The notes: generated by a model not told the origin, from the sequence alone. A stretch of DNA of 64,000 bases from JAGVSR01 sp963778225 (GCA_963778225.1 CAVZTR010000006.1:216356-280355); one strand, 5' to 3'; shown: positions 24,191 through 33,525, numbered from the stretch's first letter. Program-made: numbers and translations.

Positions 24191-27176
24191 CGGCAGCGTC
24201 CGCGATCGCATCCGCCGTCTGCGGCGCCTCGTCCGGAGCCTTCTTGCGAACGGCGGCGCGGAATAGCCCGCGCGGTTGGATGCGACGCTCCGACTTCCGC
24301 ACGAGCTTCAACAGCTGCAGAACATCGCGCTCGCTGATCGGATCTCCGTAATAGAACCCTTGGCCGTACTCGCATTCGATCGAACGCAGGTATCCGACAT
24401 CCTCGTCGGTCTCCACGCCCTGCACGATGACCTTGCGGCCCAGTTCGTGTGTCATCGCCGTGACCGCCCTCAGCATTCCGCTGGCGGTCGCATCAGAGCC
24501 GTTGTTGCCGTCGAGAAGTGCCCGATCGATGCGCACTGATTCGAACGGCAGTCGCCCGAGGTAGATGATCGACGAATACCCGACACAGAAGTCGTCGAGC
24601 ACGAGTTCCGCCCCGGCACTGCGCAGCCACTCCAGCGTCTCACCCGAATGCTCGGGATTGTCCATCACCATCGCCTCGGGCACGCCCAGCTTCAGCGATC
24701 CCTTGGCGACCGCGTGCCGCGATAGCGACTGTCGGATATCCTGCGCCACGTTCTGGTCGATCTTCATCACGGGCGGCAGATTGAAGTTCACGAAGAGCGC
24801 GTTGTCCACGCGCGGCAGTTCCTTCTGCCACTGCGCGCAATCCTTCAGCGCTTGTGCCAACGCCACCTGAACCGTCCGCACCAGGAGATCCGCCGAGCTC
24901 TCGCTCTCCAAGTATCCAAAGGGATTGATCAGGCCGTGCTTCGGGTGATCCCAGCGCACCATCGCCTCGAACCCGGCGAGTTCTTCCATCGGCATGTAAA
25001 CGATCGGCTGATAGAGAACCTTGATCTGGTTCTTCTCAACCGCCTTGCGGATTTCCGCATCGATCACCGCGCGCTCGTCCATCTGCTGGCGCATCTCGGG
25101 CCGGAAGATCTCGATGCGATCCGCTCCCCCGCGCTTGGCGCGGTACATTGCGGTTTCCGCCTCGCGCAAGAGTTCCCGATCGTCCGCTTGATGGCCGTCG
25201 AAGATCGCAATTCCAACCGACCCCGTGAGCACGATCTCTTGCCCAGCCAGCTTGATCGGCGAGCGCAAGCTTCTGCGCACGCGCTCGGCAAGCCCCGCCA
25301 GTTCCTGCGCCGGCCGTTCCTTCAGCAGGAGAATGGCGAACCGATCGCCACCGGCCCGCGCCAATGTATCTTCCGGCTCAAGGTGACGTTGAATTCTCCG
25401 CGCAATGGTCAGCAGCAGACTGTCCCCGACCACCACGCCGTAGGATGCATTCACCGTTTTGAACTTGTCGACGTCGATGAACAGAACCGTCGGCCGAATG
25501 TTGGGCTCTGCACGCGCCCGCTGCATTGCGATCGAGAGACGGTCCTCCAAAAGCTGCTTGTTCGGCAGGCCCGTCAGCGAGCACTTCACCGCGTCCGTCA
25601 TCAGACGCTCTTGCGCCCGCTTCGTATCCGTCACGTCGCGCAACAGACCGACGCTCTTCACCGTCCGCCCGTCTTGGCTCGGGATCGACGACGCCTCGAC
25701 TTCAAACCAGCGATACGAGTTGTCGGCGTGCCTGAGCCGGAACACGCAGCGCATCTGTCCGTCGTTGCGTTCTTCATTCGAGACGAGCGACAGCCGAAAC
25801 CGCTCCCGATCCGCCGGATGAATATGCCGGCAAAAATCGTCGACCTTGGTGTTGAGTTCGCCTGGATTGAGCCCCAGCGCGGCTTCCACGACGCCGCTGA
25901 CCTTCACCTCGTTGCGCCTCGCGCTCCACTCCCAGACGCCCGCACCGGCCGCCTCGACGGCCACCGACCGCAACTGCAATTCCGTCGGCGACGTCCCATA
26001 AAGTGGCTCGAGCGACTTGAACGCGAATTGGGTAACGGTGAACCCGATCAGCAGGACGATCAGCACGAGACCGGCGACGAGCCCAGACACCACCATGTCG
26101 CCCGCCAACTGCCCCGTCAGCGTCACCGCCGTCCCGAAACACCATACGACGAACAACAGCCACGTCGGGATCAGCGCCAAGGCCCGGTCCTGGCCGCGCA
26201 ACGCAAGAAACAGCGTCACCATCATCCCCGCGCCGGCAAGCACCCCGAACGACAGCCGCGCAAAGGTCGATGCCAGTCGCGGATCAATCACGGCCACGGC
26301 CACGAGCGCCAGTTGCGCCACAATCCACACGCTGAACAGCATCCGCGCGAGCCCATGCCACAGCGGAATGCGGAGGAAGAAATAGATGAACAGAACGAGG
26401 CTCGCCGCCATCGACGCTTCCGTCGCCGCGCGATAGACCGCGTTGTTCTCGGCTTTCAGCTGGAACAGCTTATGAAAGAAGCCGAAGTCTACGCACAGGT
26501 AGCCGAGCACGCACCACGCCACCAGCGCCGCCGCCGGAAAGATCACCTTGTGGTTGGCAGCGAAAATGGCTGTCAAAAAAATCGCCAATAGGCCGGTCAG
26601 GCCCAGCATGACACCATTGAAAAGCTGCCGTTCGCGGACTTTCAATTCGTAGTCGAGCGGCTTCCAAACGAAGATCCGCGCGAACCGCTCCGACGACAGC
26701 TCCGCCACATACGTGATCGTCTGCCCTGGCTCCAGCGTGATGCGAAAGAGGTCCGCTCGATCACTGTCGATGCGTTCAGGCACGAACCCGATCGATGGCG
26801 TCACCGCCTCGATGCGCCGCGCGTCGAGGTCCGGCCACACCACACCCGATCCGATGATCGTGTACCGGTCCGCCGAAATCCACCGCTCCACCGCCACTTC
26901 GGTCGGATTGTTGAGCGCAAAAACCATCCAGCTTGGATTGGTGCCGGGTGTCACCGCCCGCACCGAAAGCCTGCCGGTCGTCCCGTCTGCGTTGGCGGCC
27001 GTTTCGATTTGCAGACTGTCGCCGCGTCCCTCGTACAATTCCCCGCGCGTGGTGATCTCGATGCGCCCTTGATCCGGCGCCAGCGTGATCGCATCCAATG
27101 CGTGCACACGCTGACTGGATGCCGCGATGCCGACCATAATTGCAACCAGGGCGACAAGGCGCGCGATGAGGGTCAA
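23790..27176 (-). CDS. Membrane PAS-GGDEF-EAL protein with degenerate catalytic motifs
   Basis: From TTG 27176 the order is: signal/TM segment, exported domain (about residues 25-165), seven-helix membrane region (about 165-380), PAS domain (about 400-510, WEWSARRNEV ... YRWFEVEASSIPSQDG), GGDEF domain (about 525-680) and EAL domain (about 700-950). The GGDEF motif reads GGDRF, losing the catalytic Glu. In the EAL domain the motif is EAM, the catalytic Lys (usually IKID) is Arg (VRIDRAL) and the Glu of EGVE is Gln (VQGVET). It therefore probably binds rather than makes or cleaves c-di-GMP. The TTG start sits 6 nt after GGAGG and overlaps the stop of the acetyltransferase gene. The frame ends at 23790, but the last ~110 residues look out of frame; see the Pro-rich segment at 23435-24190. 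Confidence 0.85.
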   Translation of the reverse strand: MTLIARLVALVAIMVGIAASSQRVHALDAITLAPDQGRIEITTRGELYEGRGDSLQIETAANADGTTGRLSVRAVTPGTNPSWMVFALNNPTEVAVERWISADRYTIIGSGVVWPDLDARRIEAVTPSIGFVPERIDSDRADLFRITLEPGQTITYVAELSSERFARIFVWKPLDYELKVRERQLFNGVMLGLTGLLAIFLTAIFAANHKVIFPAAALVAWCVLGYLCVDFGFFHKLFQLKAENNAVYRAATEASMAASLVLFIYFFLRIPLWHGLARMLFSVWIVAQLALVAVAVIDPRLASTFARLSFGVLAGAGMMVTLFLALRGQDRALALIPTWLLFVVWCFGTAVTLTGQLAGDMVVSGLVAGLVLIVLLIGFTVTQFAFKSLEPLYGTSPTELQLRSVAVEAAGAGVWEWSARRNEVKVSGVVEAALGLNPGELNTKVDDFCRHIHPADRERFRLSLVSNEERNDGQMRCVFRLRHADNSYRWFEVEASSIPSQDGRTVKSVGLLRDVTDTKRAQERLMTDAVKCSLTGLPNKQLLEDRLSIAMQRARAEPNIRPTVLFIDVDKFKTVNASYGVVVGDSLLLTIARRIQRHLEPEDTLARAGGDRFAILLLKERPAQELAGLAERVRRSLRSPIKLAGQEIVLTGSVGIAIFDGHQADDRELLREAETAMYRAKRGGADRIEIFRPEMRQQMDERAVIDAEIRKAVEKNQIKVLYQPIVYMPMEELAGFEAMVRWDHPKHGLINPFGYLESESSADLLVRTVQVALAQALKDCAQWQKELPRVDNALFVNFNLPPVMKIDQNVAQDIRQSLSRHAVAKGSLKLGVPEAMVMDNPEHSGETLEWLRSAGAELVLDDFCVGYSSIIYLGRLPFESVRIDRALLDGNNGSDATASGMLRAVTAMTHELGRKVIVQGVETDEDVGYLRSIECEYGQGFYYGDPISERDVLQLLKLVRKSERRIQPRGLFRAAVRKKAPDEAPQTADAIADAAVGAPQEREAVPAMAAALAGATGCTAAADAASSPHSRSGNRTATSAGIGEGPCAPAGADACRRVSASAKSWVRAPICFRNRTSAAASLRCAAAFRGAFRATDGCTVSGAGTPAAADASDDRAARAGRLSVAAVP

Positions 27177-27769
27177 GCACGACCTCCCGCGTCGGAGGGC
27201 GCCACCAGTCCGAACAGCAGGTGGTCGCGCCACACGCCGTCAATCCTCAAATAATCCCGCGCAAACCCCTCGTGCACGAACCCGTTGCGTTCCAGGACGC
27301 GAATGGAAGCGGTATTCGCCGGCTGGGTCGCCGCCTCGAGCCGGTGCAGCCGCAGCACGTCAAAGGCAAATCGAATGGTCGCGTGCACGGCATCCGCCAT
27401 GTACCCGCGCCGCAACTCCGACCGTCCCAGCCAGTATCCGACCGATGCAGACTGCGTGACCCCGCGCTGCACATTCGTGAGCGCAATCCCACCGACGAGC
27501 CGCTCATCTGCCGCGTCGAACACCAGAAACGCATAACCCTGATCCGCCCGTGCCTCGCGCTGATAATGGCGGACCCGCCGCTTGAACGCCGGCTTCGTCA
27601 GATCATCTCGCGGCCAGGTCGGCTCCCATGGCTGGAGATGCGCACGGCTCTCCGCCCGAAGCTCCGCCCAGGGGCCGTAGTCCGAGACCTGCGGCGCTCG
27701 CAAGATCACCCGCTCGCCGCGAACGGCGGTCGGCACATCTGAAACGAGGCTCGATCTCAGGAAGGCCAT
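27173..27769 (-). CDS. GNAT acetyltransferase, RimJ-like
   Basis: A 198-residue N-acetyltransferase of the RimJ/RimL type, which acetylates ribosomal-protein N-termini or related substrates. Seen: RGERVILRAPQVSDYGPWAE, LQPWEPTWPRDDL, the acetyl-CoA-binding region IGYW-like VGYWLGRSELRRGYMADAV, and the C-terminal LHRLEAATQPANTASIRVLE with RNGFVHEGFARDYLRIDG. MAFLRSSLVSDVPTA at 27769 is chosen because it begins 20 bp after the upstream stop; an ATG at 27838 would overlap the M16 gene. Its stop overlaps the TTG start of the GGDEF/EAL gene, so translation is likely coupled. Confidence 0.88.
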   Translation of the reverse strand: MAFLRSSLVSDVPTAVRGERVILRAPQVSDYGPWAELRAESRAHLQPWEPTWPRDDLTKPAFKRRVRHYQREARADQGYAFLVFDAADERLVGGIALTNVQRGVTQSASVGYWLGRSELRRGYMADAVHATIRFAFDVLRLHRLEAATQPANTASIRVLERNGFVHEGFARDYLRIDGVWRDHLLFGLVAPSDAGGRA

Positions 27770-27791
27770 GGGTTGCGTGTCCTGCCGATCC

Positions 27792-29063
27792 TCAAGCAAC
27801 GCGCGCAAGCCGGTCACCGGCCCGCGACGCAAGATCATCGCTCTTTCGGCCCGCGCCGACAACGGCCACGGACACGTCCTTCCGCCGTAAACGCTGCGCA
27901 ACATTAGTAACTTCAGCAGCCGTGACACGATCCACGGCCGCCAGAATGTCCGATGTCAGCAGCACGCGCCCATGCAGGAGCATCTGCCGGGCCATCTGTT
28001 CGGCGCGCGCAGAACTGGATTCGAGGCTCATCATCAGCCCGGCTTTGAGCTGCGCCTTGGCTCGCGCCACTTCCGCATCTTTGGGACCGGCGTCCGCCAT
28101 GCGATCGAGTTCGTCGCTCACCACGTTGATCAGCTCCCCAACCATGCCGGCCCCTGTCGCCGCATGCACGGCGAAAAGCCCGGTGTCCTTCAATCCCCAC
28201 GCCGACGAATAGATCGCGTAACACAGGCCCCGGCGCTCCCGGACCTCCTGAAACAAGCGCGATGACATCCCGCCACCCAGGAGCCCCGACAGCACCTGCG
28301 CGGCAAAAAACTCGTCTTCCCGATACGAAGGCGCCTCAAACCCCAGAACGAGATGCGCCTGTTCGAACTTGCGTGGGCTCGACCGTACGCCGCCCGTGTA
28401 CGACGCCGGTTCTTCCGCCCCCGGCCCAGCGTTAGACAGCCCGCCGAATAGGGCTTCAGCGTGGCGGACGGCATCTTCGTGGCGGATAGCGCCTGCCCCG
28501 GCCAGAACCATGCCTTTCGGATGATATCGCTCGGCGAGGAAGTCCTTCAGCTTGTTGCGGGAAATCGATTTGACGCTCTTCGGCGTCCCCAGGATCGTGC
28601 GGCCGGCCGGCTGGTTCGGAAAGGCCGCGTCGTGCACCAGATCGAACGCAATGTCGTCCGGACTGTCGAGCGTCCCGGCGATCTCCTGCAGGATCACCTC
28701 GCGCTCTTTTTCCAGTTCCTCGTCCGCGAAGGTGGAGTTCTGCAGAATGTCCGCGACAATCCCCAGCGCCACCCCCTCGTCACCCTTGAGAACGCGCGCG
28801 AAATAGGCCGTCGACTCCAGCCCCGTGGCGGCGTTGAGTTCTCCTCCCACCGCCTCGATCTCCTCCGCGATATCCTGGGTTGACCGGGTCGCGGTGCCCT
28901 TGAACGCCATGTGTTCGAGGAGATGCGAGAGCCCGTGCTCATCCTCGCGCTCATGCCGCGCCCCGGCATCCACCCACACCCCGAGCGCACTCGTCTCCAG
29001 ATGGGGCGTCGACTCGGTCACGATGATCAGACCATTGGCGAGCCGCGTAACTTCAGCGCTCAT
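27792..29063 (-). CDS. M16 family zinc metallopeptidase (processing-protease-like)
   Basis: A 423-residue peptidase like alphaproteobacterial homologues of mitochondrial processing peptidase beta. The inverted zinc motif HLLEH (H47-x2-E50-H51) is intact in EHGLSHLLEHMAFKGTATR. The downstream acidic ligand region ELNAATGLESTAYFARVL and the C-terminal GLCYAIYSSAWGLKDTGLF (R/Y substrate loop) are present. There is no signal peptide. The start overlaps the thrC stop as ATGA (29060-29063). The thrC-M16-acetyltransferase arrangement is common in Hyphomicrobiales. Confidence 0.95.
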   Translation of the reverse strand: MSAEVTRLANGLIIVTESTPHLETSALGVWVDAGARHEREDEHGLSHLLEHMAFKGTATRSTQDIAEEIEAVGGELNAATGLESTAYFARVLKGDEGVALGIVADILQNSTFADEELEKEREVILQEIAGTLDSPDDIAFDLVHDAAFPNQPAGRTILGTPKSVKSISRNKLKDFLAERYHPKGMVLAGAGAIRHEDAVRHAEALFGGLSNAGPGAEEPASYTGGVRSSPRKFEQAHLVLGFEAPSYREDEFFAAQVLSGLLGGGMSSRLFQEVRERRGLCYAIYSSAWGLKDTGLFAVHAATGAGMVGELINVVSDELDRMADAGPKDAEVARAKAQLKAGLMMSLESSSARAEQMARQMLLHGRVLLTSDILAAVDRVTAAEVTNVAQRLRRKDVSVAVVGAGRKSDDLASRAGDRLARVA

Positions 29064-30478
29064 GCGGGCGCTCCCGCCGAGCGCGAAACCTGTTCCACGT
29101 AGGTTTGGATTTCCTTCAAATCGTTGCCGAGCACGGGATAGCGTTCGGCGTCGGTCATCAGCGACGAGAGCCGCGCCGGCAGCCCTGGCCGCATCCCCGT
29201 GATCGCCTCCATCGCGTCCGGGAACTTTGCCGGATGCGCGGTCGCCAGGATCACCCGCGCCGTGTCGTCCGGCACGCGACCCTCAAGCGCCGTCTTGGCG
29301 GCGTGAACCCCACACGCGGTGTGCGGATCGAGCACGTACCCGGCCGACGCCAGCGTATCGCGGATCGTCGCGGCAACCTCCTCCTCGCTGGCCGCACGCG
29401 CGACGAAGTCCCGGCGCACGCCCGCAACCTGCTCCTCACTGAGCTCAAATCGCCGTCCTTGCGCCAGCATCTGCATTTGCCGCGCAACGAGGTCCGCATC
29501 GCCACCTGACGCCTCGAACAGATACCGTTCGAAGTTCGATGAAATCTGAATGTCCATCGACGGCGACGACGTAGCCATCACGCCGCGCATCTCATAGACG
29601 CCGGTCTCCAACGTCCGCGGCAGGATGTCGTTCTGGTTAGAGCCGATCACGAGGAGTTCGATCGGCAGACCCATCCGGCGTGCGACGTGACCCGCAAAGA
29701 TATCGCCGAAATTGCCCGTCGGAACCGAGAACGCGACCTTACGATGCGGCGCGCCGAGTGCCGCCGCCGCGACGAAGTAATACGACACCTGCGCGACGAT
29801 GCGCCCCCAGTTGATCGAGTTGACGCCCGAGAGGCTCACCCGGTCGCGGAAAGCGTGATCGTTGAACATCGCCTTCACGAGCGCTTGGCAGTCGTCGAAC
29901 GTCCCCTTCACCGCCACCGCGTGGACGCTCTTCTCCGTCGGCGTCGTCATCATCCGCCGCTGTACGTCGGAAACGCGCCCATCCGGAAAGAGGATCACGA
30001 CATCCACCCGTTCCGATGACCGGAATGCCTCGATCGCCGCCCCGCCCGTATCGCCTGACGTGGCGCCCACGATGGTCGCCCGTTGCCCACGTTTGGCCAG
30101 CACATGGTCCATCAGCCGCGCGAGCAACTGCATGGCGACGTCCTTGAACGCCAGCGTCGGTCCGTGAAACAGCTCCAGCACGAATGTCTGCGGATCAATC
30201 TGCACCAGCGGCGTCGTCGCCGGATGCCCAAAGCTCGCATACGCCTCGTCCGCCATCGCACGCAACTGGGGCCGCGTCAGCGTTCCGCCGGTGAACGGCA
30301 GAATGACCTCCACCGCGACCTCTGCGAACGGCCGCCCGGCAAATGAAGCAATCATCTCGCGCGAGAGCTGGGGCCACTGATCAGGCAGATACAGTCCGCC
30401 GTCGCGGGCGAGGCCGGCCAGTAGCACGTCCTCGAAGCCGAGAACGGGCGCACGGCCTCTGGTGGAGATGTAATTCAC
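29060..30478 (-). CDS. thrC: Threonine synthase
   Basis: A 472-residue PLP enzyme converting O-phosphohomoserine to threonine, following ThrB in the pathway. It starts with GTG at 30478, giving the typical N-terminus MNYISTRGRAPVLGFEDVLL. The PLP lysine is K112 in HGPTLAFKDVAMQLL. Other blocks: GATSGDTGGAAIEAF, SINWGRIVAQVSYYF, PTGNFGDIFAGHVARRMGLP and SMDIQISSNFERYLF. The frame is open further upstream, but that sequence is not thrC-like. A 143-bp gap separates it from surf1. It is the longer, E. coli/yeast-type class. Confidence 0.96.
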   Translation of the reverse strand: MNYISTRGRAPVLGFEDVLLAGLARDGGLYLPDQWPQLSREMIASFAGRPFAEVAVEVILPFTGGTLTRPQLRAMADEAYASFGHPATTPLVQIDPQTFVLELFHGPTLAFKDVAMQLLARLMDHVLAKRGQRATIVGATSGDTGGAAIEAFRSSERVDVVILFPDGRVSDVQRRMMTTPTEKSVHAVAVKGTFDDCQALVKAMFNDHAFRDRVSLSGVNSINWGRIVAQVSYYFVAAAALGAPHRKVAFSVPTGNFGDIFAGHVARRMGLPIELLVIGSNQNDILPRTLETGVYEMRGVMATSSPSMDIQISSNFERYLFEASGGDADLVARQMQMLAQGRRFELSEEQVAGVRRDFVARAASEEEVAATIRDTLASAGYVLDPHTACGVHAAKTALEGRVPDDTARVILATAHPAKFPDAMEAITGMRPGLPARLSSLMTDAERYPVLGNDLKEIQTYVEQVSRSAGAPA

Positions 30479-30621
30479 GTTCGTCAAACTCTCGTCAGCC
30501 CGAGGAATGGGAAGGGTCAGGAAGGGAGGTGCACGCAGCGACACGGCGGTGCAGATCGCATGCACGACCCTAAGCCCCGGGCGCGACGCGAACAAGTGCG
30601 GCGGACGATCGGTTGTACCGG

Positions 30622-31380
30622 CTAATCTGTCCGCCTCAACCGGCCGATGGCGTAGGTCGCGTACACCGCCACAAGCGCTGCCGCCAACCCGAACCACGTC
30701 AACGCATATTCGAGATGCCGGTTGGTAAGTTTCAGCTCCGTCATCCCGCCCTTCGGCCAGCCTCCAGGCGCCGCTCCCTCTGCATCGACAAAGAGTGGAA
30801 CAACTTTGGTCGGCCGCGATCCTGCCGGATAGGATGCAGCAATCATCCCCTCGAAATCCCGCCAGAACCAAAGGTTCCCTTTTGGATCGTTGTCGGGGAC
30901 GAAACGGGCGTGAAGCCCAGGCAGCCGAATAAGCCCGGTCACCTCCGTCTCGCCGTCGATCTGTCCCTCTGCACGCGTGCGCGGATCCTTCAGTTGCTCC
31001 GGCACGAACCCACGATTGACGATCAGCGTCGCCTGCGTCGATGCGATGACGAACGGCGTGTACACCTGATACCCCGGCCCGAGTTGAGCGTTGGGTGCGT
31101 ACAGATACATTTCCTTGTCGTTGACATACCGCCCACGCATCGAGACGTGCTTGTACTCCAGGTCATTCCACCCGGCGGGGAGGTGCCCGGCCGCTTCATC
31201 GAGCGCCTGATCGATGGGAACGGCCGGCGCAGAAGCGCGCTCGGCGATGGCCGTCAGCAAGCCTTCCTTCCACGCGAGCCGATCGAGCTGCCAGAAGCCG
31301 AGCCCGATCAGGAGCGGCAGGGACAGCGCCACCATCATAGTCGGCACAAGAAGTTTGGTTTCGCGCAGTCGAGCCAGCAT
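30622..31380 (-). CDS. SURF1 family cytochrome oxidase assembly protein
   Basis: A 252-residue inner-membrane protein with two terminal helices (VPTMMVALSLPLLIGLGFWQLD and ALTWFGLAAALVAVYATYAI) around a periplasmic domain, the SURF1 topology. Conserved blocks: LGFWQLDRLAWKE, VSMRGRYVND, GYQVYTPFV, LIVNRGFVP and LTNRHLEYALTWFGLAAAL. SURF1 helps heme a insertion into subunit I of aa3 oxidase. The start is ATG 31380 (MLARLRETK); a GTG at 31401 is an alternative. It is in line with ctaE and the DUF983 gene. Confidence 0.92.
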   Translation of the reverse strand: MLARLRETKLLVPTMMVALSLPLLIGLGFWQLDRLAWKEGLLTAIAERASAPAVPIDQALDEAAGHLPAGWNDLEYKHVSMRGRYVNDKEMYLYAPNAQLGPGYQVYTPFVIASTQATLIVNRGFVPEQLKDPRTRAEGQIDGETEVTGLIRLPGLHARFVPDNDPKGNLWFWRDFEGMIAASYPAGSRPTKVVPLFVDAEGAAPGGWPKGGMTELKLTNRHLEYALTWFGLAAALVAVYATYAIGRLRRTD

Positions 31381-31409
31381 CCGGCGATTGATCCTCTCCA
31401 CGCCGGCCC

Positions 31410-31775
31410 TCAGCGGACGAGGCGCCCTTCCTCGGCTTTGTGCTTGTACTGCAGCGCAATCAGGAGGGCTTTCAAAAACCGCAACAGCCCAAGCGCAATG
31501 AGCGGCGTCAGAAGCCCCCAAAGTACGACATGCTGCCAAACCGGCGGGTTGAAAGTGAACTCAAACCAAAGCGCCGCCCCGAGCACGACGAACCCGAGAA
31601 TGAAAATCGCAAACACCGCCGGCCCGTCGCCCGTATCGATAAACGCGTAATCGAGACCGCAATGGCTACAGTTCTCGCGCAGCACGAGGACCTGACGAAA
31701 CAGCGGCCCCTGACCGCATCGCGGACATCGCGCCAATGTCGCGCTGCGCATCACCGATGATTTTGTTTCGGGCAT
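31410..31775 (-). CDS. DUF983 family membrane protein
   Basis: A 121-residue protein with an N-terminal zinc-ribbon-like motif (CPRCGQGPLF ... CSHCGLDY, two CxxC pairs) and two hydrophobic helices (AVFAIFILGFVVLGAALWFEF and VVLWGLLTPLIALGLLRFLKAL). DUF983 proteins are regularly encoded between ctaE and surf1 in alphaproteobacteria, as here, suggesting a role in oxidase biogenesis, but no activity is known to me. Confidence 0.92.
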   Translation of the reverse strand: MPETKSSVMRSATLARCPRCGQGPLFRQVLVLRENCSHCGLDYAFIDTGDGPAVFAIFILGFVVLGAALWFEFTFNPPVWQHVVLWGLLTPLIALGLLRFLKALLIALQYKHKAEEGRLVR

Positions 31776-31855
31776 GGCTGTCCATGTTCCTCAAGCGCTA
31801 AGGGCGGCCCTGACGAGCCGCCCTCAACAATATCACAACCTGAAGTCCGCTGCCG

Positions 31856-32812
31856 TTAGTGGCCGGCGGCCGTCGCGGCGATCTCGCCCGCGCCCCACAC
31901 GTAGATGCAGGCGAACAGGAATAGCCAGACCACGTCCACGAAATGCCAGTACCAGGCCGCAGCCTCGAAGCCGAAGTGCTGCTTGGGCGTGAAGTGGCCC
32001 TTCATCGCGCGCAGCAGACAGACCGCCAGGAAGATCGTGCCGATGATGACATGTGCGCCATGGAAGCCCGTCGCCATGAAGAACGTCGACCCGTATGTGT
32101 GGCCGGCGAACGTAAAGGCGGCGTGACCGTATTCGATGTACTGGAGCACCGTGAACAGCGCGCCCAGTGCAACCGTCACGGCGAGACCGGCGATCAGCTG
32201 CCCACGCTTGTTCTCCAAGAGCGCATGGTGAGCCCATGTCACGGTGCAGCCCGAGAGCAGCAGGATGAGCGTGTTGACGAGCGGCAGACCCCACGGATCG
32301 AAGGTATGCTTGAAGTTGCCTTCCGCCGACGCGCCCGTTGCCGGGATCGTCGCTTCCGTCATTTCGACCGCCACCGGCGGCCACTGGCCGCCAAACAGTT
32401 CATTGCGCTTCACCAGGCCGATGGCCTGCTGCACGTTCTCCAGCGTGTAGGTGCCGTTCGGGAACAGCGAGGCATCGAAGTACGCCCAGAACCAGGCGAC
32501 GAAGAACATCACTTCCGAGGCAATGAACAGCAGCATGCCGTAGCGCTGATGGATCTGCACAACAGGCGTGTGCTGGCCCGTTTCCGCTTCGATGACGACA
32601 TCGCGCCACCACATGAAGGCTACGGCGGTCAATGCGAGCATGCCCGCGGCGAACACGCCGGGACCCTGCACCCCGAACAGACCGGCTCCGCCGCCCGTCG
32701 AGCGCATCCAGATGATGGTCCCGATAGCGGTCACGAATGCCGAAAGCGACGCGAGGATCGGCCATGGGCTTGGATCGAGCAAGTGATAGTCATGGTTGTT
32801 GGCATGAGCCAT
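31856..32812 (-). CDS. ctaE: Cytochrome c oxidase subunit III
   Basis: A 318-residue, seven-helix subunit III of aa3-type oxidase. Seen: HDYHLLDPSPWPILASLSAF, the conserved glutamate in FIASEVMFFVAWFWAYFDAS, LNT-like PLVNTLILLLSGCTVTWAHH, and C-terminal FMATGFHGAHVIIGTIFLAV and AAWYWHFVDVVWLFLFACIY. ATG 32812 is preceded by GGGGAAG; an ATG at 32842 would add ten unconserved residues. It stabilises the subunit I active site during turnover. A small hairpin (31801-31808 with 31817-31824) separates it from the DUF983 gene. Confidence 0.97.
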   Translation of the reverse strand: MAHANNHDYHLLDPSPWPILASLSAFVTAIGTIIWMRSTGGGAGLFGVQGPGVFAAGMLALTAVAFMWWRDVVIEAETGQHTPVVQIHQRYGMLLFIASEVMFFVAWFWAYFDASLFPNGTYTLENVQQAIGLVKRNELFGGQWPPVAVEMTEATIPATGASAEGNFKHTFDPWGLPLVNTLILLLSGCTVTWAHHALLENKRGQLIAGLAVTVALGALFTVLQYIEYGHAAFTFAGHTYGSTFFMATGFHGAHVIIGTIFLAVCLLRAMKGHFTPKQHFGFEAAAWYWHFVDVVWLFLFACIYVWGAGEIAATAAGH

Positions 32813-32897
32813 GGTCGTCTTCCCCGTAGTCTCTTGTTGCATCCGGTCCTCCGGACTTCTCGTTCCGGTGCGGACCGCAAGGCCCGCGCCCGCAAAC

Positions 32898-33509
32898 CTA
32901 GCTTCTATTTTCTTTGTCGGTGGCAGCAGCGGCCTGACCTGCAGCCTTCGCCCCTTCGACGGGATAGAAAGTGTAGGACAGCGTAATTTCTTTGAGACGC
33001 GACGATTCCGGATCCTTCACCAGGGCCGGATCAATGAAGAACGACACCGGCATCTCGATCGACTGACCGGGCTCCAGCGTCTGCTCCTTGAAGCAGAAGC
33101 ACTCGATCTTACTGAAGTAGAGACCCGCCGCATCTGGCGCCACGTTGAACGTCGCCGTGCCTGTGATCTTGCGATCGCTCGTGTTCGTCGCGCGATAGAA
33201 CACCAGCATGTTTTCGCCGATGTGTGCTTCTACCGTCCGCTGCACCGGTTCGAACGACCAGCCGAGCTTCGGCGACACATTCGCATCGAACCGCACGGTC
33301 ACAAGCCGATCGAGCACGATTTCGGACGGCTTCTCCGCCTTCTGAGTGGTGCCGCCGAGCCCCGTCACCTGACAGAACATCTGATACAGAGGCACCGCCG
33401 CATAAGCCATGCCGCCCATCGCGAACGCGCTCGCAACGCACATCAGCGCCACTTTCGTGTCGCTCTTCGGCGTGCTGCGGGTCACCGGCTGCGGATGTTC
33501 TGCGGTCAA
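32898..33509 (-). CDS. ctaG: Cytochrome c oxidase copper chaperone CtaG (Cox11)
   Basis: A 203-residue membrane-anchored copper chaperone that delivers Cu to the CuB site of subunit I. After one N-terminal helix (VALMCVASAFAMGGMAYAAV) come PLYQMFCQVTGLGG, the beta-domain WSFEPVQRTVEAHIGENMLV and the copper-binding CFCF motif in FSKIECFCFKEQTL. The chosen start is TTG 33509 (LTAEHPQPVTRS), 17 bp after the small-subunit stop with AGGA at good spacing; an ATG at 33557 would overlap that gene by 32 bp. Confidence 0.93.
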   Translation of the reverse strand: MTAEHPQPVTRSTPKSDTKVALMCVASAFAMGGMAYAAVPLYQMFCQVTGLGGTTQKAEKPSEIVLDRLVTVRFDANVSPKLGWSFEPVQRTVEAHIGENMLVFYRATNTSDRKITGTATFNVAPDAAGLYFSKIECFCFKEQTLEPGQSIEMPVSFFIDPALVKDPESSRLKEITLSYTFYPVEGAKAAGQAAAATDKENRS

Positions 33510-33525
33510 GATTGTGATCCTAGGT

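Noticed and set aside
24852..26591. 579-codon plus-strand open frame
   Set aside because: Antisense to the GGDEF/EAL gene; His/Arg/Gln-rich composition with no domain, the usual shadow of a GC-rich gene.
31801..31824. Terminator between ctaE and the DUF983 gene
   Set aside because: An 8-bp GC-rich hairpin is present (31801-31808 with 31817-31824), but without a T-tract on the minus strand; operon continuity is more likely.
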